Numbered from the stretch's first letter, positions 16,223-25,318 are shown. The stretch: 64,000 bases of DNA from Candidatus Saccharimonadota bacterium (GCA_017431745.1 JAFRKK010000010.1:124001-188000), one strand, 5' to 3'. Program-made: numbers and translations. The notes: generated by a model not told the origin, from the letters alone.

Positions 16223-16251
16223 TTGACAAATAAGCGAAAGTGTGATACAAT
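16223..16251 (+). promoter_or_regulatory. Full consensus promoter, copy 2
   Basis: TTGACA (16223-16228), 17 bp, TACAAT (16246-16251). The flank ACTATTGACA and spacer end AGTGTG match copy 1 at 15116. Confidence 0.85.
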
Positions 16252-16257
16252 TAAAGT

Positions 16258-16436
16258 AGTCTGAGTTTTCGGTGTGTTTTCGTAAAATACAGAGGAAACT
16301 TAACAACCAAATCATCTCAGATTTCAAATAGATTGAGATCTGTGAACATATATGCTATCAAACCCTACTAGTTTACGCCCCAGGAATATCTGGAGGCGTG
16401 GCCTCCAGATTGAATTATAGATTGGAGGTCTAAATT
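16258..16436 (+). promoter_or_regulatory. Structured 180-nt leader with a possible SD-masking switch
   Basis: This is the unusually long 5' leader of the gene at 16437. Hairpin ATCTGGAGGC-GTG-GCCTCCAGAT (16388-16410) is perfect. The CCTCCA in its 3' arm can instead pair with TGGAGG at 16423-16428, the ribosome binding site of the next gene, so two mutually exclusive folds are possible. Upstream, CTCAGATTTCAAATAGATTGAG forms another small stem. No known riboswitch class was recognised. Confidence 0.45.
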
Positions 16437-18203
16437 ATGTTTACAAACATAATGATGGTAATAGTGATTGCGGCAATTGTTGCAACCATGGCAGTCCATT
16501 TCATAGATTTGGATGAAAGTGATATGTCTAAGCAGACGGAAGAAAGCTTAGACATAAAAGCGAAACTGAAGTTGAAACTGAAGAATATGAACACTGAGCA
16601 GGTGCTGAAAATAGCGATAGAAAGCTTAGGAGTAGGCATTGGTCTGGTGATACTGAAACATGTAGCACTAAGGCACCCTGAGTTTTCCTGGTTGTGCTTG
16701 ATAATACTGGTGGCCTTTATTATTGGCTTGATGTATCAATGGCACAAACAGGGGAGTGACCCGGGAGAGTTTGTGTGTTTTACTGCGCTGACTCTGATAG
16801 CTGGTGGAATTGCTTGTGTGGCGGCGGCTAATTATGCTTCTGCTACGATAATTCCACTCTTGGCAGTGATATTACTGTCGATTTTTGCGATAGGATTTTA
16901 TGGTTTTACAGCATTTAAATTCTATCGTGAAATTAATATGCTTGACGATGATGAGAGAGCGGAATTGTTGGAAAAGAAGGAGAACGACACGGTGAAGGAA
17001 ATGGATAAGAAGGTTGGCCGTTTCAATAGGCTAATGGCAGCGGTGGCAGTAGCCACTCTGATAGCACTGGCTGGAACGACTGGCGTAGTACTGGGAATGG
17101 CTGATAGTGGTTATTTCAAGGGTGGTCCGGATTTGAGCGCTAATGTTGAGAAAACCACTATTGCTATGACGGATACGGTGAATGCGGCAACGGACACTAA
17201 AACGAAGAGTGATACTAAAACAACCGCAACGAACTGGCATTTTTATAATAATGATGTCCAGGGCGGAAATGCGGAAGATGATTTCAACTTCGGTCCGACA
17301 CCAAAAGCCAATTCAGCAACGGAGTATGATAAAGATTTCCGCAAGAGGCTCGAGAATGACCCAGCACTTGGTGCTGCGGACATGGCTTGGGCTGATGCAT
17401 GGCTCGGAACGCGCTATCTTGGCGAATTCTATGAGTCCTGCAACAAGGACTGGGCAAAGACAATTAACGCAGCTAAAGAAGCCTGGATCAAGGATCCAGA
17501 AGCTTACAAGGCTACGTTGGATGCTTTCTTCCAGTTCTTGAACACAGCGGAAGTTAAAGTTACAGCGGGCAGTGGTCTGGAAGACCAGATGTACATGAAC
17601 CCTTATACGGTTGATGGTACGCCTGATGTGATAGTGCTGGCTACACCTGACCATACCGGGAAATTCTTGACGTACTATTTTACGATTAAGGGTACTGGTA
17701 AGGTGAAGGTCTCGTATCGCGTTGAGTGTGGCTACCAGCCTACAAACGTGGAGGAGATAATGGGAATTACTCCTCAGACCAAGCCTTCAAATCCTGGAAA
17801 TACTCCAGGAAAAGGAGACAATCCGACACCGACGCCAACTCCAACACCGAAGCCGACACCAACTCCGTCGTACTCGAAGAATCCGAGTGAAGACCCGGTA
17901 AATAAGGGCAACGCTCAGAAGGGCGGAGGCCAGAATAAGTCAACTGATGGGTCAGGAGAAAATCAGCCTGTTGACCCGCGGACAGAGCATCCGACTGGTT
18001 CGGGAAACGACAATAACCATGGTTACTCCGATCCGTCGACAGTAACTCCGTCGAATCCTTCGTCAACAAAGTCGGAACCGGTAGTTACGGATTCAAATCC
18101 AATGGATTACAAACCTGACCCGGTTACGAATAACGGGCCGACTGATTCTTCAAAGAAGCCAACGAGTTCCGGAGGAGATGGAGAGTTCACTCCTTCGGAT
18201 TGA
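16437..18203 (+). CDS. Multi-pass membrane protein with extracellular domain and Pro/Thr-rich C-terminus
   Basis: The 588-residue product starts with an uncleaved membrane helix (residues 3-22), followed by further helices at about 52-70, 80-98, 107-155 (two) and 200-222. After that comes a folded ectodomain (about 280-450, with NDPALGAADMAWADAW and SYRVECGY) and a long Pro/Thr/Ser/Asn-rich tail with a PTPTPTPTP tract (about 460-588). It is likely displayed on the cell surface, where the tail could span the envelope or act as a stalk. Codon use is unlike the housekeeping genes and like that of 15208. No family was recognised; the ribosome binding site is TTGGAGGT. Confidence 0.65.
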   Translation: MFTNIMMVIVIAAIVATMAVHFIDLDESDMSKQTEESLDIKAKLKLKLKNMNTEQVLKIAIESLGVGIGLVILKHVALRHPEFSWLCLIILVAFIIGLMYQWHKQGSDPGEFVCFTALTLIAGGIACVAAANYASATIIPLLAVILLSIFAIGFYGFTAFKFYREINMLDDDERAELLEKKENDTVKEMDKKVGRFNRLMAAVAVATLIALAGTTGVVLGMADSGYFKGGPDLSANVEKTTIAMTDTVNAATDTKTKSDTKTTATNWHFYNNDVQGGNAEDDFNFGPTPKANSATEYDKDFRKRLENDPALGAADMAWADAWLGTRYLGEFYESCNKDWAKTINAAKEAWIKDPEAYKATLDAFFQFLNTAEVKVTAGSGLEDQMYMNPYTVDGTPDVIVLATPDHTGKFLTYYFTIKGTGKVKVSYRVECGYQPTNVEEIMGITPQTKPSNPGNTPGKGDNPTPTPTPTPKPTPTPSYSKNPSEDPVNKGNAQKGGGQNKSTDGSGENQPVDPRTEHPTGSGNDNNHGYSDPSTVTPSNPSSTKSEPVVTDSNPMDYKPDPVTNNGPTDSSKKPTSSGGDGEFTPSD

Positions 18204-18272
18204 TGGGAATGATAGCGCGTCAGTAATTTACTGACAGGAAGAGGTTGGGGTGGGGCCTAGCACTTTATTAGT

Positions 18273-18300
18273 CCCAGCGACTTTTAGTCGCTGGGCTCTT
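18273..18300 (+). terminator. Hairpin after the PT-rich membrane protein
   Basis: CCCAGCGACT-TTT-AGTCGCTGGG followed by CTCTT; a strong stem but a weak T-run. The surrounding 221 bp (18204-18424) otherwise hold only the upstream region of the next gene. Confidence 0.6.
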
Positions 18301-18424
18301 CCAGGATTTAAATTGAAATTTGAGATGATTTGGTTGTGGGCAGACGAAAATTAACAATTCGGCTAGCAAAGAGAGTTTTAATTTTCGTATTAATTTTAAT
18401 ATTTTTAGAAAGGATTATTATATT

Positions 18425-19768
18425 ATGAAAACTATCTATAAATCTATTTTAGGTGTGTCGGCGGCCGCGATGGTTGTCGGTGCGACTGTTGCTCCGGCGT
18501 TAGTGAGTGCTTGGGGCAATGCGGGGGCGAATCGTAGAACTTATACGATTGCAGAAATTAATAGTGGAGCTCTTGGCGATAATATCGTCTTTAACTCCAT
18601 TAAAGATACTGATGCGAATTTATCGCAGAAGGATAAAGAAGCTGGTGTGATTATGCCACTAACTGATGAGAGAAATTTCGTTGGGGCGCGGGATAAGGCA
18701 ACTGGCAATAATGGTAAAAACAATGTATGGGACGGTAATCAGATCACTGTGGAAGAGGGCAAAACTTACATAGTGCGTCTTTACGTTCATAACAATAACC
18801 CAAAGGGTGAAGCTGCGACTGCGGAAAATGTGAAGGTTTCCTTCCAAATTCCGGAGATGATTTCGGCGACACCACGAATTAATGGTTATATTGATGCGCC
18901 GGGTACGGCAATCAGCTCTTACTGGGACTATGTCGATTTTAAGAGTGCTGATGGTCGAGCTTTTTACCTTGACTATATTGAAGGTTCAGCTTTGATTGAA
19001 AATAACCATTATGGTGCTGGCGGTGGTAAGACCGTGAGTGACGCGATTGTGTCAAATAATGGCGTAAAAGCTAGCTATAAGGCTAACGGTGATGGTAAAG
19101 TTCCGGGCTGCTATGGTTATGCTTCTTACTACACGATTGAAGTAAAGCCGGTATTTGAATCGACTTCGGTTCAGAAAACGGTTCGCAAAGAAGGTGAAAA
19201 GGATTGGAAAGAATCGGTTGACGCTAAGGTAGGCGACAAAGTTGAGTTTCAAATCCATTACAAGAACTTGAATGCTTCGAAGGTGGATAATGTGATGATT
19301 CGTGATTCTTTGCCAAATAATTTGAAGTATGTTCAGGGTTCGGCAAAGTTGCTTAACGCATCAAATCCGAATGGTCTAGCTTATAATGACCCAACGGCGG
19401 CAGCAGTGAATGTTGGTAGCTACAAAGTAAATGGTGATGCTTATCTACGTTTCACGGCTGAGGTGGTGGATAAAGATTTGGCTTGTAATAAGACAAATCA
19501 ATTGGTAAACTGGGCGAAGGTATCGGTGAATGGTTTTGCATTACAAGACTCGGCACAGGTGTATGTGGCGAAAACTTGTGATGAACCTACCCCGACTCCA
19601 ACTCCTACCCCAACTCCAACACCAACTCCTACTCCGGATAATCCGGGTGAGACTCCAACCACGATTGTTAATACCGGTGCAGGTACGATTGTGACTGGTG
19701 CGATTGGCGCTGGTTCAGTAGTGACTGCGCTTGGTTACTATCTTGCTAGCCGTAAGAAGTTAATGTAA
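18425..19768 (+). CDS. DUF11-like surface protein with C-terminal wall-anchor-like signal
   Basis: The 447-residue product has a signal peptide (residues 1-29, ending ALVSAWG), a middle part of beta-rich repeats, and a DUF11-like domain (about 240-380: GDKVEFQIHYKNLNASKVDN, VMIRDSLPNNLKYV) typical of surface adhesins. A Pro/Thr spacer (about 390-405) leads to a C-terminal block TTIVNTGAGTIVTGAIGAG, a hydrophobic helix and a basic end SRKKLM. This is the layout of a sortase signal, but IVNTG stands where LPxTG is expected. It is probably a cell-wall or membrane-held adhesin on the episymbiont surface. The start has AGAAAGGA upstream. Confidence 0.8.
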   Translation: MKTIYKSILGVSAAAMVVGATVAPALVSAWGNAGANRRTYTIAEINSGALGDNIVFNSIKDTDANLSQKDKEAGVIMPLTDERNFVGARDKATGNNGKNNVWDGNQITVEEGKTYIVRLYVHNNNPKGEAATAENVKVSFQIPEMISATPRINGYIDAPGTAISSYWDYVDFKSADGRAFYLDYIEGSALIENNHYGAGGGKTVSDAIVSNNGVKASYKANGDGKVPGCYGYASYYTIEVKPVFESTSVQKTVRKEGEKDWKESVDAKVGDKVEFQIHYKNLNASKVDNVMIRDSLPNNLKYVQGSAKLLNASNPNGLAYNDPTAAAVNVGSYKVNGDAYLRFTAEVVDKDLACNKTNQLVNWAKVSVNGFALQDSAQVYVAKTCDEPTPTPTPTPTPTPTPTPDNPGETPTTIVNTGAGTIVTGAIGAGSVVTALGYYLASRKKLM

Positions 19769-19779
19769 GAGCTTGAACT

Positions 19780-19856
19780 TTCTTTTCATAAAAGGGAAGT
19801 TTAGCAAAGAAAACGAGTTTTGTAGCTAAATCGGAATTCACTTCCGATTTAGCTAC
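19780..19856. repeat. Two-hairpin cassette, subfamily D, between surface genes
   Basis: A CTTTCTTTT...AAAAGGGAAG stem is followed by AGCAAAGAAAACGAG and then a perfect 15-bp hairpin, GTAGCTAAATCGGAA / TTCCGATTTAGCTAC (19822-19856) with loop TTCAC. The apex GGAATTCACTTCC is the reverse complement of the apex at 12396-12408, but the stems are unrelated. Confidence 0.8.
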
Positions 19857-19892
19857 TGACTACGAGTAGGGTTGGGGGCCGCTTCACGAGAA

Positions 19893-19924
19893 AATGAGTT
19901 TCTGTAAAAAGAGCTCATTTTTTG
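19893..19924 (+). terminator. Terminator before the VirB6-like operon
   Basis: AAAATGAG and CTCATTTTTT flank a loop of about 14 bases; the last bases form a T-run. Confidence 0.6.
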
Positions 19925-19947
19925 TGTTGCGAAAGTTGAAATGCTTA

Positions 19948-19956
19948 TGGTATAAT
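19948..19956 (+). promoter_or_regulatory. Extended -10 promoter for the gene at 19967
   Basis: TGG-TATAAT overlaps the upstream ATG at 19955, which rules that codon out as a start and supports the ATG at 19967, 11 nt after the box. Confidence 0.55.
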
Positions 19957-19966
19957 GGATTTATAT

Positions 19967-20866
19967 ATGGATCCGTCATATTCTAGTCCTGCTCCTTCTG
20001 CGGGTGCTGGTGGGCAACCACAGCAGACCGTTTTTGGGGCTGGCGATATGCAAGCACCGGTTAGCTCGGGGACTGGCGATATCGTGCTGGCACCAGAAAA
20101 GAAGTCACGTAAAGGGGTGGTGATTGCTTTGATTGTGGGACTATTAATAATTGGTGGAATTTTTGCGGCGATATTCTTAATGCGCGGTGGCGGAGGAAGC
20201 GTTAATGTAAATGAAGACACGAAGCTTGCGTTTAATAAATATGCTAATTATTTGTTGTATGGTGAGGATTCGGATCAGGCGCTGAGTGAGGAATATGAAG
20301 GTGATGAAGAAAAAGGGATTTATGCGATGTTGGGAGCGGAGTCTGATCAGGCAAAACCTTATGCAGACACTTTAAACGCGTTGTGGGATGATTTTACGGA
20401 CAGAACAAACAATTTTTCATTTGGCAATGATGGTTTGGTTCGTGATGATTATGGTGAAAGGGTGAAATTTATTTCGGTTTATCTTATTAATAATTCAAAA
20501 TTAGATGAAGAAAAAATAATGACATTGGCGCAAACCGACGCCAGTAAGACTGTTGATGATTATTTTAAGCTTTATCAAGGATTTAATTTTGAGGAAGCAA
20601 AAGAGTATGTAGAGAATGGGAGATTATATTTTGAAAATTTAGTGAGAATAATGGAAATTATTAAAGGATTAGGATGTTACAGTAATGAAGAAGGTATAAA
20701 CGATAATGGAAACTGTAATGAAGAAGCCATATTTAATGATGATGAGGAATATAAAAATTTAGATGCTTACTATTTGAATATGGATAGAGCAATTTACGAT
20801 GTGGCCGATTACTTAGTGATAGATAGTAGAGAAATTAGTAAATTGCTAAATGGAGATTTGCAATGA
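19967..20866 (+). CDS. Single-pass membrane protein upstream of the VirB6/TrbL-like gene
   Basis: The 299-residue product has a Pro/Ser/Gly-rich cytosolic N-terminus (1-45), a basic stop-transfer region (EKKSRKG), one membrane helix (about 50-72, VVIALIVGLLIIGGIFAAIF) and an acidic, helical outer domain (about 80-299) with two Cys (GCYSNEEG, NGNCNEE). No family was recognised. It overlaps the next start by 4 bp, so it is co-translated with the VirB6/TrbL-like protein and may belong to the same envelope complex. Confidence 0.65.
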   Translation: MDPSYSSPAPSAGAGGQPQQTVFGAGDMQAPVSSGTGDIVLAPEKKSRKGVVIALIVGLLIIGGIFAAIFLMRGGGGSVNVNEDTKLAFNKYANYLLYGEDSDQALSEEYEGDEEKGIYAMLGAESDQAKPYADTLNALWDDFTDRTNNFSFGNDGLVRDDYGERVKFISVYLINNSKLDEEKIMTLAQTDASKTVDDYFKLYQGFNFEEAKEYVENGRLYFENLVRIMEIIKGLGCYSNEEGINDNGNCNEEAIFNDDEEYKNLDAYYLNMDRAIYDVADYLVIDSREISKLLNGDLQ

Positions 20867-23292
20867 GTAAGAGAAGGATCGGATCATTTTTATTATTTGC
20901 TGTGGTTGCGATAGTTGGGATAGTATTGTGGTCATCCCAGAATGCTAGTGCGTATTATGCGAAGAATGATTATGGAGATTATTGTTATGCGATACAATAC
21001 GAAGGCATAACTGATCATGAGAGTGCCCAAACGAGCGAAATTAGGGGTGATGTTTTTTCTACAAAGCGGCTATGCTTTGATAGTAAGGGTGGTTTGTATA
21101 CGGATGAACGTCCTGCTAACGCTTCATCTACTTATAGCCGACCTAAATTTGACATTCTAACTGCTAGGAGTGTGAGAGTGACATATTGCAATAAAGGAGC
21201 GATGCTTCCGCATAGTGTAGCGTGTGTTAATAACACGAAGAAAGATTTCGATTTGGATTCTTATGGTGGGAATTTCAAAACAATGGCACAAGCGATTAAT
21301 GATGAAATAGCAGCCAACGGGGCTTTAGCTACTTTGAATTATACTGGTACTACGGAAACGTTAGTGGCACTTGATGATAATAATGCATCTAGGGATAGGG
21401 CAAAAGAGCAATATGATGAAACTACAGCAGAAAATATAGAAGAACAAATAGAAGCACGAGCGCAAAACTCGGCGTGCTATGATGCGTCTGGACATCTAGG
21501 GTGGATATTTTGTCCGTTGATTCAAGGCATTGGAGATGCTATGGGAGATTTGTACGACGGGATAATCCAGCCATTTTTGGTGATTGAGCCAGAGTTAGTA
21601 TCAGGAGACGGAACATATTTAGCATGGGATATATTTAGGAATTTTGCTAACATTGCTTTTGTGATATTGTTCTTAGTAGTGATATTTTCGCAACTTACTG
21701 GCGTAGGAATTGACAATTATGGTATAAAGAGAATGTTGCCAAAACTAATTGTAGCTGCTATTTTGATTAATCTATCGTATGTGATATGTCAATTAGCGGT
21801 GGACTTATCAAACATTCTAGGTAGTAGTTTGGAATCGCTATTCATTAATATTGCGAAGCAAATAGATAGCAATGCAGCGTCGCCAGCGGATTATTTTTCT
21901 GGGTTGGTAAGTACGGCGGGAACAGCTATTGGTATTGTGGGGCTTGGCGGGGAAGCCTTAGTGACGTTGGCTCCCCTAGCTGCTATGGGCTTTGCGGCGA
22001 TTATACCGATACTTTTGGGGCTTCTTTCGGCAATAGTATCTGTGCTATTCATGTTCGTGATACTATTTGTGAGAAAGGCAATAGCGATATTATTGGTGGC
22101 TGTGGCACCATTGGCATTCGTATCATACATTATGCCAAATACCAAGAAATTACTTTTTGATAAATGGTTGAATATTTTTAAGGGGGTATTAACAGTTTAT
22201 CCTTTGGCGGGTATGTTGGTGGGTGGCGGAGTGCTTGCATCGTCAATCATCGTAGCGGCAGCAGCAAACCAAGCAGCAAGTGGAGACGCTGATTTAGGCA
22301 CATTTCTTTTGTATATGGGCGCGTTATTGATACAAGTAGTGCCATTCTTCTTCTTGCCGAAATTATTTAGAGGTTCACTTAGCGCGGTGGGGAATCTTGG
22401 CAATGCGATTGCTGATCGTGGCAGGCGATTTAGCAACAGGGCGCGAGGTGCAGTGGAAGGATCGGAAAGAGTGCAGGATTGGCAGAATCGCCAAAAAGAA
22501 AATGCAGCACTTGGTAGGGCTAATAGGACATTGAATAGGTTGCAAGGTCGGGCAGATAGGGGAGAGCTTACCGCTGGACAACGGAGAAGGTTCGCTAGGG
22601 CAACGAATATTAAAGATAGGATTGGGCAACAACGTAGTAATGAGAACTTGATAGCGGCGGAGACTGAGTATGCTAATAAAGGGCAGAACGATATTATGGA
22701 TGATTGGAATAAGGCTTTTGATAATAATGATGCTGATAAATTGGATATGTTGACGAACTTGTTGAATAAAAGATATGGGGCAGCTGCTGCTAGTGACATA
22801 GGAAAAGCTTTAGAGGGTAAGAATATAGTTGAAAATGCTAATCATCGATCTTCGTTGAATACGTTGCGACGGACTATGGCTAATAATTCAGATTTTGCTG
22901 GGAATATGCGAAATAAATCTTCGGATGCTTTCCAAATGATAGGTAATGGTGGTATGGATAAAGGTGGCACTTTGCAAAACTTGTCACACTTTTCTAAGAA
23001 TAATGGTATTTGTACGAGCGCGAAAGATTGGGCTACGCAGTCTGCTGCTACGTTGGATCGTGCGATTAAAGCTGGTAAATTAGATGAGGAGATGATTAAG
23101 AATCTTTTGAATAGTACAGCGCCAGATATTCAGTCTGGTATACAAACAGATAAAGATAAGGTTGAAGTATTGAGAAGAGGATTAAGTAGTATGGGGGCAA
23201 GTGGTGGGGGTAGTGGAGGCGGTGTGGGAACGATACAACCGGTAGTAGAAGAGAGAGATAGTGGGTTAATTATAACACACGGAATAAAATAG
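20863..23292 (+). CDS. VirB6/TrbL-like polytopic membrane protein
   Basis: The 809-residue product begins with a signal-like helix (about 9-30, cleavable after NASA), then an outer domain with several Cys (about 35-240). Six or so membrane helices follow between about 255 and 510, including NIAFVILFLVVIFSQLTGVG, LIVAAILINLSYVICQLAVD and RKAIAILLVAVAPLAFVSYI, the central region typical of VirB6/TrbL channel proteins of type IV secretion and conjugation systems. The C-terminal 300 residues are polar, with basic helices and a Gly/Ser stretch near the end. In CPR bacteria such proteins sit with T4SS-like and type IV pilus genes used in host contact. No VirB4 ATPase is in the window. Confidence 0.7.
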   Translation: MSKRRIGSFLLFAVVAIVGIVLWSSQNASAYYAKNDYGDYCYAIQYEGITDHESAQTSEIRGDVFSTKRLCFDSKGGLYTDERPANASSTYSRPKFDILTARSVRVTYCNKGAMLPHSVACVNNTKKDFDLDSYGGNFKTMAQAINDEIAANGALATLNYTGTTETLVALDDNNASRDRAKEQYDETTAENIEEQIEARAQNSACYDASGHLGWIFCPLIQGIGDAMGDLYDGIIQPFLVIEPELVSGDGTYLAWDIFRNFANIAFVILFLVVIFSQLTGVGIDNYGIKRMLPKLIVAAILINLSYVICQLAVDLSNILGSSLESLFINIAKQIDSNAASPADYFSGLVSTAGTAIGIVGLGGEALVTLAPLAAMGFAAIIPILLGLLSAIVSVLFMFVILFVRKAIAILLVAVAPLAFVSYIMPNTKKLLFDKWLNIFKGVLTVYPLAGMLVGGGVLASSIIVAAAANQAASGDADLGTFLLYMGALLIQVVPFFFLPKLFRGSLSAVGNLGNAIADRGRRFSNRARGAVEGSERVQDWQNRQKENAALGRANRTLNRLQGRADRGELTAGQRRRFARATNIKDRIGQQRSNENLIAAETEYANKGQNDIMDDWNKAFDNNDADKLDMLTNLLNKRYGAAAASDIGKALEGKNIVENANHRSSLNTLRRTMANNSDFAGNMRNKSSDAFQMIGNGGMDKGGTLQNLSHFSKNNGICTSAKDWATQSAATLDRAIKAGKLDEEMIKNLLNSTAPDIQSGIQTDKDKVEVLRRGLSSMGASGGGSGGGVGTIQPVVEERDSGLIITHGIK

Positions 23293-23340
23293 TTTGATTT
23301 ATTGATTAGTTAGTTGGGTATGAAGATTGATGAGCGACTA

Positions 23341-24132
23341 TTAATTTTGGTTGGTGGTGCTTTGAATGACGTGATCAAAGAGGCAAGTGACGGTGAGGGG
23401 GCCGACACCGCCTTTTGTTGGAGTAATGGCGGTGAGATCCTTTCTGTCTCGGACCTCTTCGGCAAGGTCGCCTTTTAAGACGCCGTCTTCGGAGGCGGTA
23501 CCAGCGTCAATAATACAGGCGCCGGGTTTAACGTGAGAATTAGTAATTAGCCCCGGGGCGCCCGTGGCTGTGATTATTATATCATATTCTTTTAGTTCTG
23601 TCAAGTCATCACCTCGGTGGAAGAGTTTGACATTGTAATTTGAGTCAGTAAACATCTTGTAGAGTGGTTGGCCAACGAGTTTGCCGCGGCCAACGATGGC
23701 GATTTTTTGATTGTCTAGTTTGATGTCGTAGCCGGACAATAACCACAAAATAGCGGTGGCGGTGGCGGAGTCAAATTTGGCATTTTGGCCGAGACCGTCG
23801 ACGTCCTTTGCGGGTGTGATAAGGTTGCAGAGTTCATCGGTTTTGGATTTATCAAGCAATGGGAGCTGGATGATGATACCAGAAATTTCAGAATCTATAT
23901 TAGCGGATTTAATTTTTTCGGAAATATCTTTAGCATCTTTAGCATGGTAATCTTCGACCGTTATACCGATATCTTTACCGTATTGGATTTTGAGATCAAC
24001 GTATTTCATAATGACTGGATTATCGCTGTCGCGAATGATGAGGAGTTTGGGCTTTTTGGTCATAGCACGGACTTGGTGAGCTTGACGTTCTTTAATAAAG
24101 CCAGCGAGCTCAGTGCCGTTTAGGATTTTCAT
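23341..24132 (-). CDS. folD: Methylenetetrahydrofolate dehydrogenase/cyclohydrolase (FolD)
   Basis: The 263-residue cytosolic enzyme interconverts 5,10-methylene- and 10-formyl-tetrahydrofolate. It has the catalytic Tyr/Lys pair in KYVDLKIQYGKD, IIIQLPLLD (Gln), PAKDVDGLG (folate-site Asp) and the NADP-binding loop VGRGKLVGQPLYKMF, with GGVGPLTVTCLF at the end. The length is slightly under the usual 280-290. It overlaps murB by 4 bp. Folate one-carbon genes are often sparse in this group, so its retention may serve purine or fMet-tRNA supply. Confidence 0.92.
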   Translation of the reverse strand: MKILNGTELAGFIKERQAHQVRAMTKKPKLLIIRDSDNPVIMKYVDLKIQYGKDIGITVEDYHAKDAKDISEKIKSANIDSEISGIIIQLPLLDKSKTDELCNLITPAKDVDGLGQNAKFDSATATAILWLLSGYDIKLDNQKIAIVGRGKLVGQPLYKMFTDSNYNVKLFHRGDDLTELKEYDIIITATGAPGLITNSHVKPGACIIDAGTASEDGVLKGDLAEEVRDRKDLTAITPTKGGVGPLTVTCLFDHVIQSTTNQN

Positions 24133-25253
24133 TGATTACTCCCAGTGGTAAACATACCGGGCTTGATGGGAGGGTTGATGATTTCAACGGGTTCTTGCTT
24201 TAGCCAATAGCCGAATTTGTCGTAGACTGCGCTGGCGATTTCGTCACGGGCTTTGGCAAGGTCATCAAAAGATTTGGCAGATTCGTTGATTAAAACTAGA
24301 GGGGCCTTATCGCTGACGCGAATGCCATGGAGGAGTTTGCCTTTGAAGCCGGCTTGTTCAATTAGCCAAGCGGAACTTAATTTATTGCCGTCAGAACCGC
24401 GGTGGAGTGGGTAATTTTTGCTTTCGGCGATTTCAGCTTCGGCGTCGGTGAGGTAAATGTTGTGGAAAAAGGAGCCGGAGCTGGCTTTTTCTAGGGGATC
24501 TGGGAGTTTGTCGGCGCGGAGAATGGAGACAATGTTGCGGATGCCTTTAGGACTGAGGTCGACGAGGTCGTGTTCTTTGATGTAGCGTTCGATGGAATTG
24601 TAAAATGGGCGTTGCATCTGACCTTCTTTTAATTCCAGGGTGATAGAAATGACGAAATAACGGCCTCTTTCGGAAGTGTTGAGAATGCTATGGCGATAGG
24701 TAAATTGTAGGTCGGCTTTGGATAAGGTTTTGTAGGTGCCGGTGTAGGAGTCGTAGACTTCGATTTCGGTTAAGGTGTCGGAAATTTGTTGGCCATAGGC
24801 ACCGATGTTTTGAACGGGAGCGGCACAGGCAAGTCCGGGGATTTTGGATAATGCTTCGATACCGGTGAGGTTTTTATTTACAGCATACTCAACGACGTTG
24901 TCCCAGTATTCACCGCCCATGATTTTGAGTTTTGTTGATGGATGGTCAGATATGTCTTCCTCGGACACGCTTAAGGGCGCTTGCCCAAGCTTACGGTCCT
25001 CAGAAGGTGTATCCTGACCATCTATTGCAATACCCTTCATGCGATTGATGATAATAACGCCGTTGAAACCGTCGTCGTGACCTAAGGTGTTTGCGCCGTA
25101 GCCGAGGACAAAGGTGGGTAGGCCGAATTGGGCGGCAAAGCCGTAGGCGTCGGCAACTTCAGAAGGATTTTCAACTTCTAAAACATAGCGGGCAGGGCCG
25201 CCAAGGCGCATAGTAGTCAAGCTAGAAATCAAGATATTTTCGTTAACTCGCAT
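24129..25253 (-). CDS. murB: UDP-N-acetylenolpyruvoylglucosamine reductase with palindromic insert
   Basis: MurB reduces UDP-GlcNAc-enolpyruvate to UDP-MurNAc in peptidoglycan synthesis. The protein has the FAD-binding start NILISSLTTMRLGGPARYVL, LGYGANTLGHDDGFNGVII, the PGLACAAPVQNIGAYGQQI block, YRHSILN, and SSGSFFHNI (active-site Ser and neighbours). Residues about 77-104, before IMGGEYWDN, are encoded by the palindromic element at 24941-25022. The length of 374 is larger than the usual 300-345. The ATG lies 7 nt after TGC-TATAAT (leaderless type). It is paired with folD by a 4-bp overlap. Confidence 0.95.
   Translation of the reverse strand: MRVNENILISSLTTMRLGGPARYVLEVENPSEVADAYGFAAQFGLPTFVLGYGANTLGHDDGFNGVIIINRMKGIAIDGQDTPSEDRKLGQAPLSVSEEDISDHPSTKLKIMGGEYWDNVVEYAVNKNLTGIEALSKIPGLACAAPVQNIGAYGQQISDTLTEIEVYDSYTGTYKTLSKADLQFTYRHSILNTSERGRYFVISITLELKEGQMQRPFYNSIERYIKEHDLVDLSPKGIRNIVSILRADKLPDPLEKASSGSFFHNIYLTDAEAEIAESKNYPLHRGSDGNKLSSAWLIEQAGFKGKLLHGIRVSDKAPLVLINESAKSFDDLAKARDEIASAVYDKFGYWLKQEPVEIINPPIKPGMFTTGSNQ
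24941..25022. repeat. Palindromic element, subfamily B, in frame inside murB
   Basis: The outer arms are GATGGTCAG (24941-24949) and CTGACCATC (25014-25022). The core block CCAAGCTTACGGTCCTCAGA (24985-25004) is identical to 26873-26892 in recX. The genes lie on opposite strands, so the same core is translated in opposite directions. Confidence 0.88.
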
Positions 25254-25259
25254 GGGATT

Positions 25260-25268
25260 ATTATAGCA
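25260..25268 (-). promoter_or_regulatory. Extended -10, leaderless-type promoter for murB
   Basis: Minus-strand TGC-TATAAT ends 7 nt before the ATG. Confidence 0.65.
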
Positions 25269-25318
25269 TTTTTAGTGGGGGGTTGCAATTTGATTTGCCC
25301 TATGATATATAGGTGCGC

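Noticed and set aside
17826-19640. PTPTPT-coding repeats in two adjacent surface genes as a possible CRISPR or satellite array
   Set aside because: Repeats are short codon-level CCNACN units within coding sequence, with no spacers; they encode Pro/Thr stalks.
22197-22799. A 200-codon minus-strand frame opposite the VirB6/TrbL-like gene
   Set aside because: Leu/Ser/Ala-rich composition typical of antisense frames, no ribosome binding site or promoter, and the plus-strand gene is clearly real.
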